Below, piece after piece: positions 6,333 to 8,601 of a DNA stretch of 8,601 bases. Made by a program: the position numbers and the translations under genes. The DNA lies in NCBI GenBank assembly GCA_014239225.1, contig JAAZZI010000029.1:1-8601 (forward strand). The letters are read 5' to 3'. The DNA comes from Gammaproteobacteria bacterium (GTDB taxonomy: Bacteria > Pseudomonadota > Gammaproteobacteria > Eutrophobiales > Eutrophobiaceae). The stretch's first letter is position 1. Each line of letters starts with the position of its first letter. The notes beneath the pieces were generated by a model. It was given only the letters and a program-made list of their open reading frames with translations, ran no database searches and had not been told where the DNA came from.

Positions 6333-7730
6333 ATGTCAGGAGGATTGGTAACGGTTTCGTATATTGGCGCAATTATTCTCTTTGTTATGACGTTGGGCGG
6401 TTTAAGTCATCAGGAAACATCTCGTAAAGGTAACCTCTACGGTATGATTGGGATGACCATAGCAGTTCTTGCGACGGTTTTTGGTCCTGAAGTCACAACT
6501 AATATCCATCTTATTGTAATCGCTATGCTAATTGGTGGCTCAATAGGATTTACACTTGCTAAGAAAGTCGAAATGACGCAGATGCCTGAGCTTGTTGCAA
6601 TCTTACATAGTTTAGTAGGCTTGGCTGCGGTCTTGGTTGGTTATGTAAATTTTATGGATGAAAGCATTTCTTTTCCGACAGATATAGAAAAAGTAATACA
6701 CGAAGTTGAAATCTATATTGGTGTTTTAATCGGCGCTGTTACCTTTTCTGGTTCTGTAATCGCCTTTGGTAAACTAAGCGGCATGATTGGTGGTAGCCCA
6801 CTTCTATTACCAGCACGTCATTGGTTCAATCTTGGTCTACTTATCTTAAGTATTTGGGTCGGTTATGAATTCGTTCATCAAGCAGAAGCTGGTAATGCAA
6901 TGATGTACTTAATGATTATGACGGGTATCGCTCTACTTTTTGGTATTCATATGGTAATGGCAATTGGTGGTGCAGATATGCCAGTTGTAATTTCTATGCT
7001 TAACTCATATTCTGGTTGGGCAGCTGCTGGAATTGGATTTACTTTAGAAAATACTGCATTGATAATTACTGGAGCTCTTGTTGGTTCATCTGGTGCAATT
7101 TTATCATATATAATGTGCAAAGGTATGAACCGATCTTTTTTCAATGTTATATTGGGAGGATTTGGTGCAACAGAGCAATCAACTAACACCTCAAGCAAAG
7201 AACAAAAACCTGTTAAAAGCGGAAATGCTGAAGATGCAGCATTTTTAATGAAAAATGCATCATCAGTTATAATTGTACCAGGTTATGGAATGGCAGTTGC
7301 TCAAGCTCAACACGCGCTTAGAGAGATGGTAGATACACTTAAAAAAAATGATATTAAAGTTACCTATGCTATTCATCCAGTAGCAGGAAGAATGCCAGGC
7401 CATATGAATGTATTATTGGCTGAAGCCAATGTTCCTTATGATGAGGTATTTGAATTGGAGGAAATAAACAATGATTTTGCCAATGCTGATGTTGCATTTG
7501 TGATAGGTGCAAATGATGTAACAAATCCAGTTGCAAAAACAGATCCACAGAGCCCAATTTATGGAATGCCAGTATTGGATGTTGAGAAATGTAAATCAGT
7601 TTTATTTGTAAAAAGAAGTCTTTCACCTGGTTATGCCGGGATTGATAATGATCTGTTTTATAAAGAAAATACGCTAATGTTGTTTGCTGATGCTAAAAAA
7701 ATGACAGAAAATATTACAAAAAACTTATAG
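6333..7730 (+). CDS. pntB: NAD(P)+ transhydrogenase (proton-translocating), beta subunit PntB
   Basis: PntB supplies the rest of the proton channel and the NADP(H)-binding domain III. The 465-residue length matches E. coli (462). The first 280 or so residues form several membrane helices, including the conserved channel histidine H92 in L-H-S-L-V-G (E. coli His91). A variable hinge at about residues 285-300 precedes domain III, which has G-Y-G-M-A-V at 317-322, A-G-R-M-P-G-H-M-N-V, G-A-N-D-V-T-N-P at 392-399 (D395 equals E. coli D392), and F-V-K-R-S near the C-terminus. AAGGAG at 6321-6326 overlaps the pntA stop and lies six bases before the ATG. Glycine codon choice changes inside the gene: GGA is 3 of 29 before about 7020 and 9 of 18 afterwards, suggesting a mosaic. 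The protein itself reads intact. Confidence 0.97.
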   Translation: MSGGLVTVSYIGAIILFVMTLGGLSHQETSRKGNLYGMIGMTIAVLATVFGPEVTTNIHLIVIAMLIGGSIGFTLAKKVEMTQMPELVAILHSLVGLAAVLVGYVNFMDESISFPTDIEKVIHEVEIYIGVLIGAVTFSGSVIAFGKLSGMIGGSPLLLPARHWFNLGLLILSIWVGYEFVHQAEAGNAMMYLMIMTGIALLFGIHMVMAIGGADMPVVISMLNSYSGWAAAGIGFTLENTALIITGALVGSSGAILSYIMCKGMNRSFFNVILGGFGATEQSTNTSSKEQKPVKSGNAEDAAFLMKNASSVIIVPGYGMAVAQAQHALREMVDTLKKNDIKVTYAIHPVAGRMPGHMNVLLAEANVPYDEVFELEEINNDFANADVAFVIGANDVTNPVAKTDPQSPIYGMPVLDVEKCKSVLFVKRSLSPGYAGIDNDLFYKENTLMLFADAKKMTENITKNL

Positions 7731-7738
7731 GCAAATAA

Positions 7739-8440
7739 TTGAAAACTAAAATATTTTGTGACATTGCAGAGTTAGATTTAATCAAAAAATTTAACAAAAA
7801 AAAGATTGTAAAAGGGTTTACTACTAATCCTAGCTTGATGCGAAAAGCAGGTGCAAAAGATTATAAATCTTACTCAAAAAAAATTCTAAAAATTTGTAAC
7901 AATAAGCCAGTTTCATTAGAAGTGTTTGCAGACGATTATGTAGATATGAAAAAACAAGCAATTCAAATAAACACATGGGCAAAAAACGTTTATGTAAAAG
8001 TTCCTGTTTCAAACTCAAAAGGCAAGTTTATGGGTAGAATTATTAAGGAATTAAATAGCCAAAATATAAAGTTAAATATAACCGCCATATATAGCGCCAA
8101 GCAAACAGAAAAAATTCTGAAAATAATTAACAAAAAAACAAAAGTAATTATTTCTATATTTGCTGGAAGAGCAGGAGATGCTGGAAAAGATCCAGTTCCC
8201 GAGTTTAAAAAAAGTATCTTTTTAGCTAAAAAATTTAAGAATGTAGAAATATTATGGGCAAGTGTCAGAGAGCCCTATAATTATATTCAGGCAAAACAAT
8301 TAGGTTGTCATATAATTACAGTACCACCAGCAACTATTGAAAAAATCGAAAATTTTGGAAAAACATTTGATCAGTTAACAATAGAAACTGTTAAAGCATT
8401 TCTAGTAGATAGCAAAAAATCTAATTTTAAAATCTGGTAG
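7739..8440 (+). CDS. Transaldolase-family protein (short, TalC/FSA-like class I aldolase)
   Basis: The 233-residue protein has the short transaldolase/fructose-6-phosphate aldolase fold pattern. An early aspartate (D8) sits in I-F-C-D-I-A, then G-F-T-T-N-P-S-L at 26-33, and the predicted Schiff-base lysine K87 in Y-V-K-V-P-V. N-I-T-A-I-Y-S lies at 113-119, a glycine/arginine phosphate loop F-A-G-R-A-G-D-A-G at 141-149, and the late strand block A-S-V-R-E-P near 174-179. Transaldolases move a dihydroxyacetone unit between sugar phosphates; whether this one is a transaldolase or an aldolase cannot be read from sequence. A TAA directly precedes the TTG at 7739, and no ATG lies before residue 34, so TTG is the likely start, with a weak TAGG at 7728-7731. 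It is much richer in AT and lysine than everything to its left and has a SAR11-like look. Confidence 0.88.
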   Translation: MKTKIFCDIAELDLIKKFNKKKIVKGFTTNPSLMRKAGAKDYKSYSKKILKICNNKPVSLEVFADDYVDMKKQAIQINTWAKNVYVKVPVSNSKGKFMGRIIKELNSQNIKLNITAIYSAKQTEKILKIINKKTKVIISIFAGRAGDAGKDPVPEFKKSIFLAKKFKNVEILWASVREPYNYIQAKQLGCHIITVPPATIEKIENFGKTFDQLTIETVKAFLVDSKKSNFKIW

Positions 8441-8443
8441 AAT

Positions 8444-8520
<77 letters not shown>

Positions 8521-8538
8521 ATACTTAAATTCTATTCC

Positions 8539-8601
8539 TCATTTTTTGGAGTTTTTTTGCTCTCTTAATATTTTCTTGTTTAATTCTTTTTTTTCTCTCA
8601 G
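8539..8601 (-). CDS. Possible 3' tail of a - strand gene, cut by the window edge
   Basis: Read on the - strand from the right edge, 20 codons are open and end in TGA (8541-8539). They encode a highly charged tail, L-R-E-K-K-E-L-N-K-K-I-L-R-E-Q-K-N-S-K-K. Lysine-rich C-termini are common in proteins from very AT-rich genomes. The stop lies 18 bases upstream of the tRNA-fMet on the same strand, a natural spacing. An open run of 20 codons can occur by chance in AT-rich DNA, so this is a tentative call without a family. Confidence 0.35.
   Translation of the reverse strand: MREKKELNKKILREQKNSKK

Noticed and set aside
6103..6372. - strand frame across the pntA-pntB junction
   Set aside because: It is a shadow of membrane-helix codons, antisense to two certain genes.
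6947..7198. - strand frame inside pntB at the codon-use break
   Set aside because: I considered it as a possible inserted gene, but pntB reads continuously through it with conserved residues.

Overview
The window is AT-rich (roughly 35-38% G+C over most of its length) bacterial DNA, nearly all coding on the + strand. The left and middle parts look gammaproteobacterial: a one-piece PntA transhydrogenase subunit, a YccA-type Bax-inhibitor membrane protein with its own terminator, Shine-Dalgarno sites, and a tRNA-Ser with encoded CCA. The right end looks different. The last third of pntB switches glycine codon preference. It is followed by a very AT-rich, lysine-rich transaldolase-family gene with a TTG start and by an initiator tRNA whose anticodon stem carries an A29:U41 pair. 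That right end resembles a streamlined marine alphaproteobacterium (SAR11-like). The contig therefore either crosses a recombination boundary inside pntB or is an assembly chimera.

Layout. Positions 1-3595 hold a tightly spaced + strand cluster of envelope-type genes: a 5'-truncated MORN/YwqK-repeat protein, a 96-residue two-helix membrane protein, LemA, a DUF3137 membrane protein, a secreted MORN/YwqK-repeat protein, and an exported, probably beta-barrel protein. Positions 3596-3918 are intergenic and carry a tRNA-Ser(UGA) on the - strand, a small inverted repeat and a weak candidate promoter. Positions 3919-4599 encode the YccA homologue, followed by a clear rho-independent terminator. Positions 4766-7730 are the pntA-pntB operon for the proton-translocating NAD(P)+ transhydrogenase. 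Positions 7739-8440 encode the transaldolase-family protein, whose stop codon lies 3 bp from the 3' end of a - strand tRNA-fMet (8444-8520). A possible 3' tail of another - strand gene runs off the right edge.

Function. PntA and PntB together form the inner-membrane enzyme that couples proton entry to NADPH formation. LemA and DUF3137 proteins are frequent neighbours of unknown function. Here they sit with a small membrane protein and with exported repeat and barrel proteins, which suggests one envelope-associated module, though this is inference from context. No CRISPR array, insertion sequence, phage gene or recognised defence system is visible.
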